Shown piece after piece: positions 23,172 through 32,998 of a stretch of 37,543 nucleotides of DNA. The position numbers were made by a program, and so were the translations under genes. Position 1 is the stretch's first letter, and each line of letters opens with the position of its first letter. Origin of the DNA: Amanita rubescens (taxonomy: Eukaryota; Basidiomycota; Agaricomycetes; Agaricales; Amanitaceae). The DNA is taken from the NCBI GenBank assembly GCA_015039365.1, contig WION01000518.1, positions 1-37,543 on the forward strand. Reading direction: 5' to 3'. The notes under the pieces are model-generated. The model was not told the origin of the DNA. It made no database searches and saw only the letters and a list, made by a program, of their open reading frames with translations.

Positions 23172-23506
23172 GCATGATCATGCATTATTCATTCGTGATC
23201 ACGCAAAACCCATTTTCTTTCCATAATTGCATGATCATTCAGCTCGAAAATAAAACAAAATATTCATGCGTGTTCCAACTTCCATGCGTGATCTCGAAAA
23301 TACTCATTTTTTGTCCAGTGAGTTGTTCACGCGTGATTGTCCGTGGACAAACTTATCATAACCATCTAGCTTATAAAATTAAATTGCTCTTGACTCGTTT
23401 AACAGCATTAATAAACCGTTCACTACTATTTCCACCTCCAAAAAGTACCAGATATATGTAGGGGAACCAAAGAGGGTTGCGTCGTGCATGATCACCTACA
23501 TGTAGG
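23172..23506. repeat. Subterminal-type palindrome cluster (GCATGATCA / CGTGATCACG motifs)
   Basis: Perfect palindromes: GCATGATCATGC at 23172-23183, CGTGATCACG at 23194-23203, TCACGCGTGA at 23327-23336, CCTACATGTAGG at 23495-23506. Related half-sites: GCATGATCA at 23229, CATGCGTG at 23265, CATGCGTGATC at 23283, GTGCATGATCAC at 23484. CACTA-type transposases bind arrays of short motifs in subterminal regions, so this array 3' of the Tnp2 gene is a candidate recognition region. Confidence 0.6.
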
Positions 23507-23604
23507 AATGGGAATCATACAATATATACTTGACCGGACCGGAACCGAACCTGTGTGAAGTCCGTCACAATTCTCTTTTCTTTTCTTATCCGGTTCGACT
23601 CATC

Positions 23605-25621
23605 AAGATCCTTACGTGGCGACGGAAGTGCTATGCAGCAAAATATGGTCCATCGTCGAGACCTGCACGAACGAGCAACACCAGGTTCTCGAACCCTTCT
23701 GGGAGACGGTGCTCGACCGCTCCGGCCGAAGACATGAAAACACAGATGGTCATGGCCTCTCATTTCACAAAAATTTGAGCAAAAAGCCCGCAGAGTGCGT
23801 TTTCTCTGTTCTTCCACCGCGGAGGTTCGAAAATGTTTTTTTTTCTTCAGATGGTGGCATTTATCAAATCACAACCTTCTGTTGTCGAAAACTTCTTGCG
23901 GCATATCGAGATGCTGCCATTTGTAGACCCGTTGATTCGGATAATCCAGCTGGACGAGCTTCCCGAGGGTGCTGGCATCCTTGAAGTGCGTACTACGTTT
24001 TTCATGCAAATACATCCTGAATGGGACGAAAACAGTGGCTATCATCCCAGAACTTCATTCCGCGACTGACAGACCTCTTGTCGCCCCAACACACACGCGA
24101 TCGTGGCGGAACTCATCAAAAACATCATTGCTATGGCAACCTCTTCACCTGCGGCAGGCATCACGGAAGGCCTTCAAAACGGACTGGCTTCCAACCGCTT
24201 TGCTCGTGAACTCGCCCAGAGAGAAAGCGCATTGAAGCTCATGGGCACAACGTCGCGCCAGAAGACGCAGAAGATCTAGAAACTTCAAGTAACCTGCCTA
24301 CTCTCGAATCTGCCACGTCATCCGTCGCACAATCCATCTCCATCATTATTGACTCAAGCGCGGACTATTATGAACCTTATATATTCCATACTGCACGGAA
24401 CCGGCTGATACAGATTCAACAACATCTACATACGCAGTCCGAAGATGGAAGGGAAGAGCTGGAGCACGCTATGCAAGAGATGGTGGATCGGATGGGTGTG
24501 GTCCATTTTGGGCCGCTGTTGGAAATCATGTGTGAGCGGATGGGAGACCTGCAACGGTTATTGGGGTCGCCGAGATCCCTGGTACGTCTTCCCTGTTTTT
24601 GCTTTATACTTTTCACTCAGCTCGTCATAGACTGGTCCTGTGTCGACGACCGTGGGCCAGATCACTCCGCTTACGCTGAAACGGTACCGGATATCCGAGC
24701 TGTTTGCAGAGTTGTTGCATTGTTCGAACATGTCCGCGCTGAACCGGCCGCCCGAGTACGACGAACTATATGACGAACAGGGTCGTTTGCGGGGCGGCCT
24801 CACAGCACTTGAAGGACTCGCGCAAGTCATATCCCTTAACCAGATGGGCGATCGGGAACGAGGGCCAATTGAAATGATATAAGATGAGGTAGAACCCGCT
24901 TTGGAGCTGCCCGTTCACGGAGCTTCATGTTCCTCCACCTCTCCTGTTTTCTCCTCGGACGAAGAAATGAGCAGCAACGAAGAGGCTGGAAGTTTAGATG
25001 AAGACGCAACGGAAGAAATTGCCATGTTTGATGAACCTCAGTCAATGTCGCCTGCCCAGGAACCATCACCGCTCCCTCCTTCCTCATTGTCTCCTCCCGA
25101 AAGCTCTCCTCCTGAAAACCCTTTTAGCGCGCCACCGCCCGAAATGACGCCTCCAGGCACGCCATTAGCCAGAGCGACGTCGACTTCTCAAGATCTCCCG
25201 CCTTCGCAATCAAGATTCCGCGGGTCTCGGAGAAGTTCGCGGAGGACGCTCACAGTCATCCGAGAAATAGAGCTCTGCATCGGGGAGAAACTCAAACGGT
25301 GTTTTATCGACTTGAATGTCTTGACCACGTTTCTGGTGGGAAACATTTTCTCAGACACGTTCTGCCCGCGTGCTTACGGCATTGTTGTATAGGACCTCTT
25401 TTTCAATTTCCCATGGAACAACTTTCTACATAGCGCCATATACGGCCTTATACACCAAATCTTGACCGGAAACGTGTCTAGCGGGTTAAACGCGAGTTGG
25501 CCATAGCACTCTTCCGCGACGCACAGATCATGCGTCAGATCGTCCAAGGCCAAAAACTAAATGACGTCGAAAGGTGAGATTCTCGCTCCGCTTTCCTCAA
25601 GACCATCATTGTCTTACATTA
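23605..25621 (+). pseudogene. SIT4 phosphatase-associated (SAPS domain) protein, multiply broken
   Basis: Fragments in order match the SAPS family, whose members bind the PP6/Sit4 phosphatase catalytic subunit: YVATEVLCSKIWSIVETC, WETVLDR, EDMKTQMVMASHF, SKKPAE, then FIKSQPSVVENFLRHIEM, VDPLIRIIQLDELPEGAG, AELIKNIIAMATSSPAAG, ASNRFARELAQRESAL, SVAQSISIIID, MVDRMGVVHFGPLLEIMCER, TVGQITPLTLKRYRI, LLHCSNMSALNRP, and a Ser/Pro-rich linker. Finally there is EKLKRCFIDLNVLTTFL ... NFPWNNFLHSAIYGLIHQIL. Breaks: frame change at VLDR/AEDM (about 23715), stop and deletion after HFTKI (about 23776), a missing segment after GAGILE, and one deleted base near 25492 separating SSGLN from RELAIALFRDAQ. The N-terminus and everything after the intron at 25573-25621 are missing. 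Several introns remain, so it is not a retrocopy. A functional copy presumably exists elsewhere in the genome. Confidence 0.85.
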
Positions 25622-26062
25622 GTATGTTCACAGCTTCAAGGAGACCAAGGACAAATTTCTTTTCGCCACCAGCCTTCTTCCATGTGGGCAATTCGCCGAT
25701 GATAGTGTCGAGGTCCCTGATATCGGCGAGCCTCCACGCAAGAAACATCTCTCGAAAAGAGATGATGGTCCCAGAGATGAAGAACTTGAATGCGAAAGGG
25801 ATGGCCAAAATGAGCGCCAGGTGATGAGCGCCATTAGTCCGGTGGTAATACAGTTCTAAGAACTTAAGAAGCGACAACGCGAGTGCCGGCGACTGGAGGA
25901 TGATGGGTGTGGGACTCGGATACCTACGTAGACGGTGAGCGGATCACGAGGAAGAGCCTTCTGGAGCCCTTCAACTATGTGCATGGTCGAACGGTCAAAC
26001 CCAGTGAGAAAAGGCGCGGGAGGAATCTGTTTTGATCGGAGGAACGGGACAAACCGGGGCAA
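25622..26062 (-). pseudogene. Unrecognised minus-strand gene fragment with a frameshift
   Basis: Two adjacent frames on the minus strand make one sensible protein: STMHIVEGLQKALPRDPLTV (26062 downward) and PALALSLLKFLELYYHRTNG continuing through ALILAIPFAFKFFISGTIIS and LADIRDLDTIIGELPTWKKA to about 25614. A shift of one or two bases near 25905 separates them. The middle is hydrophobic and membrane-like. I do not recognise the family. It abuts the truncated SAPS pseudogene exactly where the latter's homology ends, so the junction is a rearrangement point. Confidence 0.4.
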
Positions 26063-26390
26063 ACCGGAGAAGTGGCCACATTGTCAGATGTATTTCTGTT
26101 GCCTCCGGGCTCGTGGTAGATGTCGCCAACGCCGTTTGTATTCGCCCGTAGAACATATAGAATCTGAATGCATCTGAAAATATCTGTATTGATCTGTGTG
26201 CTCCTGAACACTTCGGCGTCATCTAACTCGTCGTTGCCCACCACCGTTCGCTTGCACCTCCCCTGCTCCCCTTCGGAAACCCCCTCTGCCCCTGCTAGTA
26301 CCCCTTCCTCCCCTGCTCCTCCTGCTCCTCCTCATCGTCCTAATTCTTCCCCAATTCCCTGTAGAGAACTTAGATTAGAAGATAACAATA

Positions 26391-27166
26391 CTAGGTAAAC
26401 TTCCTGTAAGTCAATAAGTAACTTAGAGGATATGTAGAGAAAATCGAAGGCCGCACCTCTTTTTTCTCGTTACTGAGTGTCTTCCAAGCGTTCGTGAACT
26501 CCGTTTTGGTTCGGTTGTACCCCGGTTGAGTGATCCACCACACGGCGAAGACATCGCTGTCACGAATTGTGAGTGAATCAAGAAGTCTAAAGTAGGCACT
26601 GGACGAGTAGACGTACATCGCCGCTGTCGAATTTGGGTTCAGCTGAATCTCGGCTGACTTTTTTCCCCTTTGCTTTTTCAAGTTGCCTTGTCCGGGGGCA
26701 AGCGGTCTACGCGTATTGCTCGGGAGCGTATGCGTCCACGAATGTGGCTGCAGAATCCCAACCTCCACATTGACTTTCAGGGCGTGTTCCGAAGTCGATG
26801 TTTATGATCCCGCTCTTCATGGATCACGGGTGGGAAACGGAGCATGGCGAAGTGGTGATTTCTTGCGGAGAGTTAGCTTAAAGAGCACGAATACATGGTA
26901 GGAAAATACGCACTTGTTAAAGAGACAGGGCGGCGGCGCCGTAGGTTTGGATTATCGTAGCATCTGAACTCGTTCATCTTCCAGCTGCAAACGAGAGTTG
27001 TTGGCTCGGCTGGCGTTGGATAGACAGAGGACTTGACGAGTTTGGGCGCGTTTTTCGAGTGCGACGGAGAGAACTTGACGCAGTTAATAGGGCGGCAGTG
27101 ACCTTGAAATACGAGAGACAGCGGATTGTCGTCGATAGTACAAGTGATGTCGAGCGACGCAAGCAA
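26391..27166 (-). pseudogene. Unrecognised minus-strand coding fragments
   Basis: Two conserved-looking pieces: 27166-26940 (PLSLVFQGHCRPINCVKFSP, then AEPTTLVCSWKMNEFRCY) with a possible donor GTGCGT at about 26911, and 26768-26440 (VEVGILQPHSWTHTLP, NPNSTAAMYVYSSSAYFRLL, RDSDVFAVWWITQPG). They are in different frames, with stops in the sequence between them. The composition (mixed hydrophobic and charged, several Trp) suggests former coding sequence, but no family is recognised. They may be parts of one decayed gene together with the fragment at 25622-26062. Confidence 0.35.
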
Positions 27167-27670
27167 CGAGGCTCAGGGTAAGACTCTGATCAGTGATGTC
27201 CTTTCACATTCTGCTGTGCAATGCCTGCGAGAATTGTCCATCAAAGACTCAAGACTCAGTTTTCCTCTTCATCCCTCCTCTACTTAGAACATATTGACGA
27301 AAATGTCATCAGTAGTGTAGATTCATACTGTGTAGATTTAAACAGTTTTATATAAAGAAATTGGGCGCGAGGTTCATGTCGGCGCTCCAGCGACGACTGC
27401 TCTCGTTCTATGTAAGTGTGATGAACAAATCAGTTTGCGAGGATGAGAACATTTAACAATCGAGGGCGGGTGCGGGGTATAGCAGTTTGGACTGTTGCAG
27501 CAAGTAGACGATGCAAAGAGATCTGAGAGCTAGAGCAATCAAACAAATCAAAGCGAGTGAAAGCAAGTTAACGAAAAGCAAAATGTTCAAAAAGGGTGAT
27601 GTCAACAGGAAAGAATGCGTTAAAAACATGAGATACAGTTGGGACGCCCCAGAGGACATTATGATTGAGA
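27167..27670. other. Intergenic, no supported gene
   Basis: No motif or repeat recognised. This is the downstream side of the F-box-like gene. Confidence 0.45.
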
Positions 27671-29454
27671 TTATGTTGCAATCGATATGAGCCTAGTAAG
27701 GTGATGCAGCGGGTTTCGCCTCCGCCAGCAAAGCTTCTGCTTCTCCTTGTGCAACATCCCCTTGGCCTGTGCATGAACAATATCTTTACGAGTCATCATG
27801 ATGATATTCATTCTAGCGTAATCCTCCAACTGTACTCCTGCATCCTTGCAGAGCTGCGCAACTTGAGACCAGAAGTTGATGACAGCCTCCGAACAAGCTT
27901 CCGAACGCATGATATTGCTCTCAAAACTCATATCGCAGATGACGCGGAGTTTGGGGAATGAGCCGTAACAGAGGAGAGATCTGATCTGCGATAGAAGGGG
28001 GCGGAATGGGTTCATGCGGATCGAGATTTCATCACACATCCGCTTATCCAAGTCACGGATGCCGATGAGTCGCAGATTTGGATGGGAAAGAAGCAGAGGG
28101 TGGGGCGCAATCCAGTCCGAGCTTTGCCAGTTCCATTCGGTATCGGCACTGCAGATGAACTCTTCCAGGTTGGGGCACCACGCCGCAAGATGGACGCTGC
28201 GCGAAGCGGCAGTCTGCGGGTCGACAGGAATGGTGAGGTAATAATCTTCGATGATGGAAGACGAGTGGGCAAGTTCAAGTTGTTTAAGTTTCTCCCCGTG
28301 CGTGCGGAAGAAGTTGCAGAAGCCTTCGCCGGCGTAAGAAAAGTCAGCCGCAACGATAGAGACATTTTTTATGATGGCAGGTCCCAAGTAGCAAAGACAG
28401 CGAGGGTGGCATCATGCAAACAAAGTTTGAGGGCATGGAGATGCGGAAGGGTAAGTGGTAGACCTGGATAGCCTCTCAAAGGCTCTGAGAGGCTGTGTAT
28501 GTCCATGTTGCAAAAGGTGAGTTCTAGGAATTCTAGTTTGGATGCGACATTGGCGAGCGAGTGGGACAGGTGGAGGTGAAAGGATATGTCGTCATAATTG
28601 GTCCAGGAGAGACAGCGGATGGGGCTCTTGGCCTGGGTGATGGTGTGGAGGAGTTGTGCAGCGGATGTAGGGTCTCCGTTGCTGGAACCGTGCATGCTGC
28701 GGCGGACAGACCTGCAGTCCATGTAATTTTCAAGACGGGGCGCATTGTCGACTATGACGCACAAATCATTCGGGGAGCAGCGTTCCCGGATGGGTGTCTT
28801 GATGTGCAGTTGCTTGATGTAGTGGCCTTTTCGGGGACCGCGGGTTTCGCTTGTGCCGCTGGCCTTTTCACAGCAGATGGCCTGGGCGAGGGCATGCGCC
28901 TGAGCAGGCTTGTAGATCCAGATGCACTCGTAAAGGACCTCGAGGGCAATGATGCTCCATTGCCTGCAGACCTCCATGATGTTGTGCTTCTCCCTTATGG
29001 ACCTGAGGTAGCGCTCTAGACGGGCGTCTCTGTCAGAATGGGAATGGGAAAGGTGGAGGAAGGATATATCATTTGTGTCGGCTATTTTCGCAGGGAATTC
29101 GATGGGGTGAATGGGGTATCGTCTTCTGTGGCAAAAACGGAAGATAACGCGCCATACTTCTGGAGGTAAGACTGGAAGACGGCGCATTTTTACGGTGACT
29201 TGGACGTGTCGGAGGGGGATGGAATGAAGACCAACAGGGGTTGGGCAGGGCGAGTCAAATGAGCCACCATGCGGACCGATAAGAGGGGGGTCAAATTTGC
29301 GGCGAGAAAGCCTGGAAAAGACACGCTTGAAGTTGGGCATAATTGGTGGAGTGGACCGACGTACCATTTTAAATGTAAGGTCTTCAGGCGACCCTGTGGC
29401 ACTGGCAGCCGTGGTCAACTGCAAACAGTCATTCCTCCGACTCCCGACTGCCAA
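27671..29454 (-). pseudogene. F-box-like domain protein with one frameshift
   Basis: The minus strand encodes an N-terminal part ending at the TAA at 28369-28371 and a C-terminal part in another frame down to 27671, together about 590 residues. The F-box-like motif is LPVLPPEVWRVIFRFCH, near residue 95 of the longest frame, followed by HNIMEVCRQWSIIALEVLYE. The rest (SKLEFLELTFCNMDIHSL, HLAAWCPNLEEFICSAD, HPNLRLIGIRDLDKRM) looks like a degenerate leucine-rich substrate-binding region. F-box proteins recruit substrates to SCF ubiquitin ligases. The two parts join smoothly if one T is restored in TCATAAAAAATG near 28371, so the break is a single-base deletion beside an A6 run: recent inactivation or a sequencing error. 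The start is uncertain; MVRRST (about 29367) is an alternative. Confidence 0.7.
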
Positions 29455-30200
29455 CGGACAGTACTGGAGCGCGCCCGAATGTGGAGGAAGGTGCTTAGTA
29501 CGTAGTAAGGATGGTTCTAAAGATGATTTCGAATGTTTTAGAGTGCGATTCTACCTTCAAAACTGGTCACGGAGAGTGTTTCCACTGTCCAGAGTCCCAA
29601 AGGGCTTGATTGCCGAAGGCCTGAAACCCTTGATGGTAATTGCTAGTAAATTGCCGAAAGATGCGTCTTACAGTCATTTTTATCTTGCCAAGGTTTTGTG
29701 TCAAATGCTGCTAAAGTGACGAAAGTATGATCAAATGCCAGTTGTGATAATCAGAGAAAGCCGTACAGACCGGCGAAAATGGGCTACGACTTAAACATAC
29801 TGGATGCTGGGTTTGAACCATCTGAGCTTGAATAATTCGCCAAGATCCCATCGCATGGAAACCGAATTCTGTCCTGCCGTTACCAAAACAGGCTGCAGAT
29901 TTTTTCTTAAATTGCAGCTGCACTATTAGGAGTGGCGGTCCATGCCAGCGGAATTGTATAACGCCACTGTGTGGCACTCATCCGGGGCCAAAAGTAACTC
30001 CAAGCAACAGCTCAGATGCGGAAACGCGAGCTGCGGCTCAATGTTCTATGATGTGATGATCGATCAGCATTATTCACGATTTCTACAAATCATCATCGTT
30101 TGCTTACTGGCGGGTAGCTTGCTCGACCACATGGGCCGCCAAGCCGAGGCCGAACGGCTTCGCAGACCGTACGATTCTGAATTCATTCTGAACTTTCCAC
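29455..30200. other. Intergenic, no supported gene
   Basis: Frames of up to 140 codons overlap the antisense of the F-box-like gene at its edge and have no motif. Nothing recognised in 29720-30200. Confidence 0.45.
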
Positions 30201-31327
30201 GGTGAAACTATATGACGGTATCGATCCAGCGTGAACTATCGTGATCCAGCGTGAACCGCCGTGATCCAGCGTGGCGCGCGTGGACTGCCGTGAGCCTCGT
30301 TTCTACTCTCACTGCTCACTCCAGTTGATTGGGACAATGACGACGTGTACGGGTGGGAGTGTGCAGATTTGGGTGACGAGTAATCTTTGGTGGAGCGGTG
30401 GGGCTTCATGTGGTGACTGATAGTGGGAGGGTCCAAAGGTGGGGATGCTCAAGGGGCTGTATTGGAAGAGGTGTAGGTCTAGGGTGACAGTAGCATATAT
30501 TACGTGAAAAGTACATGAATGGCAATGCGTCAATTTGACCTGACATGATTATTTCAAAAAGGAACAAAAGTTGTCCATGTTCGAAAACATACCTCAACTT
30601 CTTCGTCTAACCACTTCGTCTACCCTTTACGAGACCAACTGGCACCGAGCAGGACGAGCATTAGTCGTAAAACACTTAATCCGCTTAATGCAGCGTTGCT
30701 GGACGCAGGTGACCTTGTTCATCATTGTCTGTAATAACTCGAATCAGGGTGCCTACTTGGACGAAATGCAGTTGTAACCGACTGCTTTTAGATCTGCCGA
30801 AGAATATGCTGGTATTGGGTGGACCCTTGAGTGTAATGAGGCGGGAACTGTGGGCCAGGATAGTAGATATTGAACGAGCTTGGCCAAAGCGAGAAGGATG
30901 AAAGATACGTACGCTCACGGCTTCGAAAACATTGCTACGCACTCATTGATGCGACCTGCGTGGTGAGAGTTCTGGAGAGCCAATCTTCACATTGGGGACC
31001 CGGATTCCTCTTCGGGGAAAAGACGAGATTGGCGAGTATTACCAGCGCGGTGATCTGTGAGACCTGTGAGACGCGCTAGTGGCATTCCCCGCCTTGACCC
31101 CCACGAAGGACACCATCCCCGGCTCACGGGGTCAATAAATACTGTCGATGACGAGCGCTTGAGCCGTCAGACTAGCGGGCGCAACAGAACGGGAGCGTTA
31201 CGTCAGCCGATCGTGATCGGTTCACGTTCACGCGTTGGGCATGCTGACGAATCACGATGATTCATGCCGTGACACGGTAATCCACGCCAGGACACGGCGG
31301 TTCACGATGAACGGCCGTGATCACTCT
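30201..31327. mobile_element. Probable non-autonomous DNA element with inverted subterminal repeats
   Basis: GTGAACCGCCGTG at 30251-30263 is repeated exactly inverted at 31293-31305. Around both are further motifs of the same kind: GTGATCCAGCGTG and CCGTGAGCC on the left, and TCGTGATCGGTTCACG, CCGTGACACGG, AATCACGATGATTC and GCCGTGATCAC on the right (31207-31325). No transposase is encoded between. The CGTGATC core resembles the motifs behind the Tnp2 gene. True ends and target-site duplication were not resolved. Confidence 0.55.
30223..30282 (+). repeat. 20-bp tandem repeat, three units
   Basis: Units start at 30223, 30243 and 30263, each beginning GATCCAGCGTG; the third diverges in its second half. 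They form the left subterminal block of the element at 30201-31327. Confidence 0.85.
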
Positions 31328-31772
31328 CAAATTTCTACATACAACTGGATTTTGTCCGATACGGTAAGTCATAAAACTCGTTTAGTCGGCCTATGGAAGC
31401 TTATACTATTCAAGACTCTGTAACGAAGAGTACTACTGGCAGAGGCGGACTGTTGAACGTTGAGGTGAGAATTAAGTCCGACATCGTCATTTTTTTCTTT
31501 CAAACGTGGCTCGGAATCGCCCAACTTGAGTGCCGGTTTTCTGTCTCGTAATCATGATGCGTATGTACCGTACTGCTTTGCTCTAAAGACTCAATACCAA
31601 TCTACTCATTAACGTTTAACCTTCGCCTTACGCAATCTGAAATATCAGGTCCCCCTGAAGGTGAAATTTGTTGTGGCAGACGAATTTATATGAGGATTGC
31701 TGCGTACGTAGAGGGTGAAGCGGAACTGTGGATTCTGTACTGCACGCATTCCACCCGGATGACCGACTCGAC
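31328..31772. other. Intergenic, downstream of the HeH/LEM gene
   Basis: No gene, repeat or RNA recognised. Confidence 0.45.
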
Positions 31773-32311
31773 CTAATAATCAATCTCCATCATGATATCG
31801 ATGTCAGCCCCTGCCTCCATCTCCAAGTCCACATCCATTGGGGCCTCAACTCCAGGACTAACGAGTTGAACTTCAGGTTGTTTGCGGGATGGTCTACCAA
31901 AGACATGATTAGTAGGTCTCAAAGAGAAAGGTTCACTGGCAACATGCCGAACAATGTAGGATCTGCGGGAGAAAATTCAATGAGAGCACACTGATTGCAA
32001 CCGTCAACGAACATGACATACCGCACAGGAGTCGGTGACAGTCCTGTCAAACCATCCTTAATCCCACAATTACCGCCAGTAACGTTCTCTTGTGTGATTC
32101 TCTCGTTCTTGAACACTGCTGATCTTGGTTTGATTTTGCTATTGAAAATGTGGACCAGTTCTTTCTTTGAGTAGCGAGTGGGGTATTTTACTTTATGATA
32201 AAGAAGGATGCCGAGCATTTGAGGGACGGTTAGAGAGGTGGGGTCAAAATCAGCATCTAGATACTGTCCTAGGCTGATGATCTGCGAGGTCGTTCGTCGG
32301 CTCGGAGGCAT
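31773..32311 (-). CDS. Short HeH/LEM-domain protein (Src1/Heh1-like N-terminus), 159 aa
   Basis: Exon 1 32311-32022, a 59-nt intron 32021-31963 (GTATGT...CGCAG), exon 2 31962-31773, 480 nt. Residues about 17-60 (QYLDADFDPTSLTVPQMLGI, then YHKVKYP, KKELVHIFNSKIKP) match the helix-extension-helix (HeH/LEM-like) domain of the inner nuclear membrane proteins Src1/Heh1/Man1, which contacts chromatin. Exon 2 adds a basic stretch and an acidic Met-rich tail (MDVDLEMEAGADIDIMMEI). Full-length family members carry two membrane helices and a MSC domain; none is present here, so this would be a soluble nuclear fragment. The start MPPSRR is chosen because it precedes the domain as in relatives; an in-frame upstream ATG at 32443 is possible. 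Divergent from the 893-aa gene. Confidence 0.7.
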
Positions 32312-32998
32312 GGTGCCAATCGAGCCCCGCTCGGCCATATAAATACTGTTCAGGGGATGTGCTGCAGATTGTAGTTCGTCGAGGCATGATTCTAATAAAT
32401 TTCTTTTTTTGCTCTGGCATGCAATTTCGGCGGACTCGGACACGTGAAAGCGGAATTATCCGAGACTCTGCCGCGTGCTGGAACGGTATAGTATCATATT
32501 GATTCTTTTGGAAACTACTGATCCCTGCCACCATAACGTCGCTATGGTTGTTGAAGGCGCAACGCACCATCGCTTGAAAGCTAAAACGTGGTGACTATGC
32601 ACGAATCATTCGAAAGCATGGTTGAGTCCGAGCTGCACTTGGCTGGAAAGGAGCAACCTCTGCGCCGCGCCAGAGAACTTATCTTCGCTTTTACTTGATC
32701 GTCGGAGTCGAAGAGGCCTCCCCAAATTGAGCTTTGCGTGGTTCGAACAAATGCACAACACTAGATCAGGGCCTATCGTCGCAAGAGAACGGATAGCTGG
32801 GCCGCACCTTGCAAAGTTTACCGAGATCGCAAGGTATCTTGATTGCATCTGGCGCTAGACTCATCAAGTAACTGTTGCAGATGGTCCTCCTAGCTGCCTC
32901 AAGGCCGGCATTCTGATGACCCTTGCAGCCAGCATGTGATCAATGCGCTATCGGTCCTTCAACGTGACCGAATCCTTTAGGGTGGCCACCACCACCAC
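32312..32998. promoter_or_regulatory. Intergenic region between two divergent genes, with a shared 30-bp motif
   Basis: Between the HeH gene (minus) and the 893-aa gene (plus). Bases 32441-32471 (ACACGTGAAAGCGGAA then ATCCGA and CTCTGC) match 36122-36153 closely in the same orientation, and match bases about 233-262 inverted. The motif contains the palindrome CACGTG. Whether it is a promoter element or a transposon-end sequence is not clear. Confidence 0.4.

Larger units (their letters stand above)
19000..23506 (+). mobile_element. CACTA/En-Spm-like DNA transposon (limits undetermined)
   Basis: The intact Tnp2 gene plus the palindrome-dense AT-rich tract behind it fit an autonomous CACTA-like element. 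I could not find paired CACTA terminal inverted repeats or a target-site duplication, so both ends given here are nominal. The left end might lie before 17181, in which case the dioxygenase-like gene is cargo. Confidence 0.5.

Noticed and set aside
23172..23506. CRISPR-like or tandem array reading of the palindromes
   Set aside because: Units are short, irregularly spaced, not separated by uniform spacers, and the genome is eukaryotic; subterminal motifs fit better.
29297..29719. 140-codon plus-strand open frame
   Set aside because: Its first part is antisense to the F-box-like gene and the rest has no motif.
29800..29870. Possible tRNA B-box (GGTTCAAACCC on the minus strand)
   Set aside because: No matching A-box spacing and no T-arm or acceptor stem pairing; not a tRNA.
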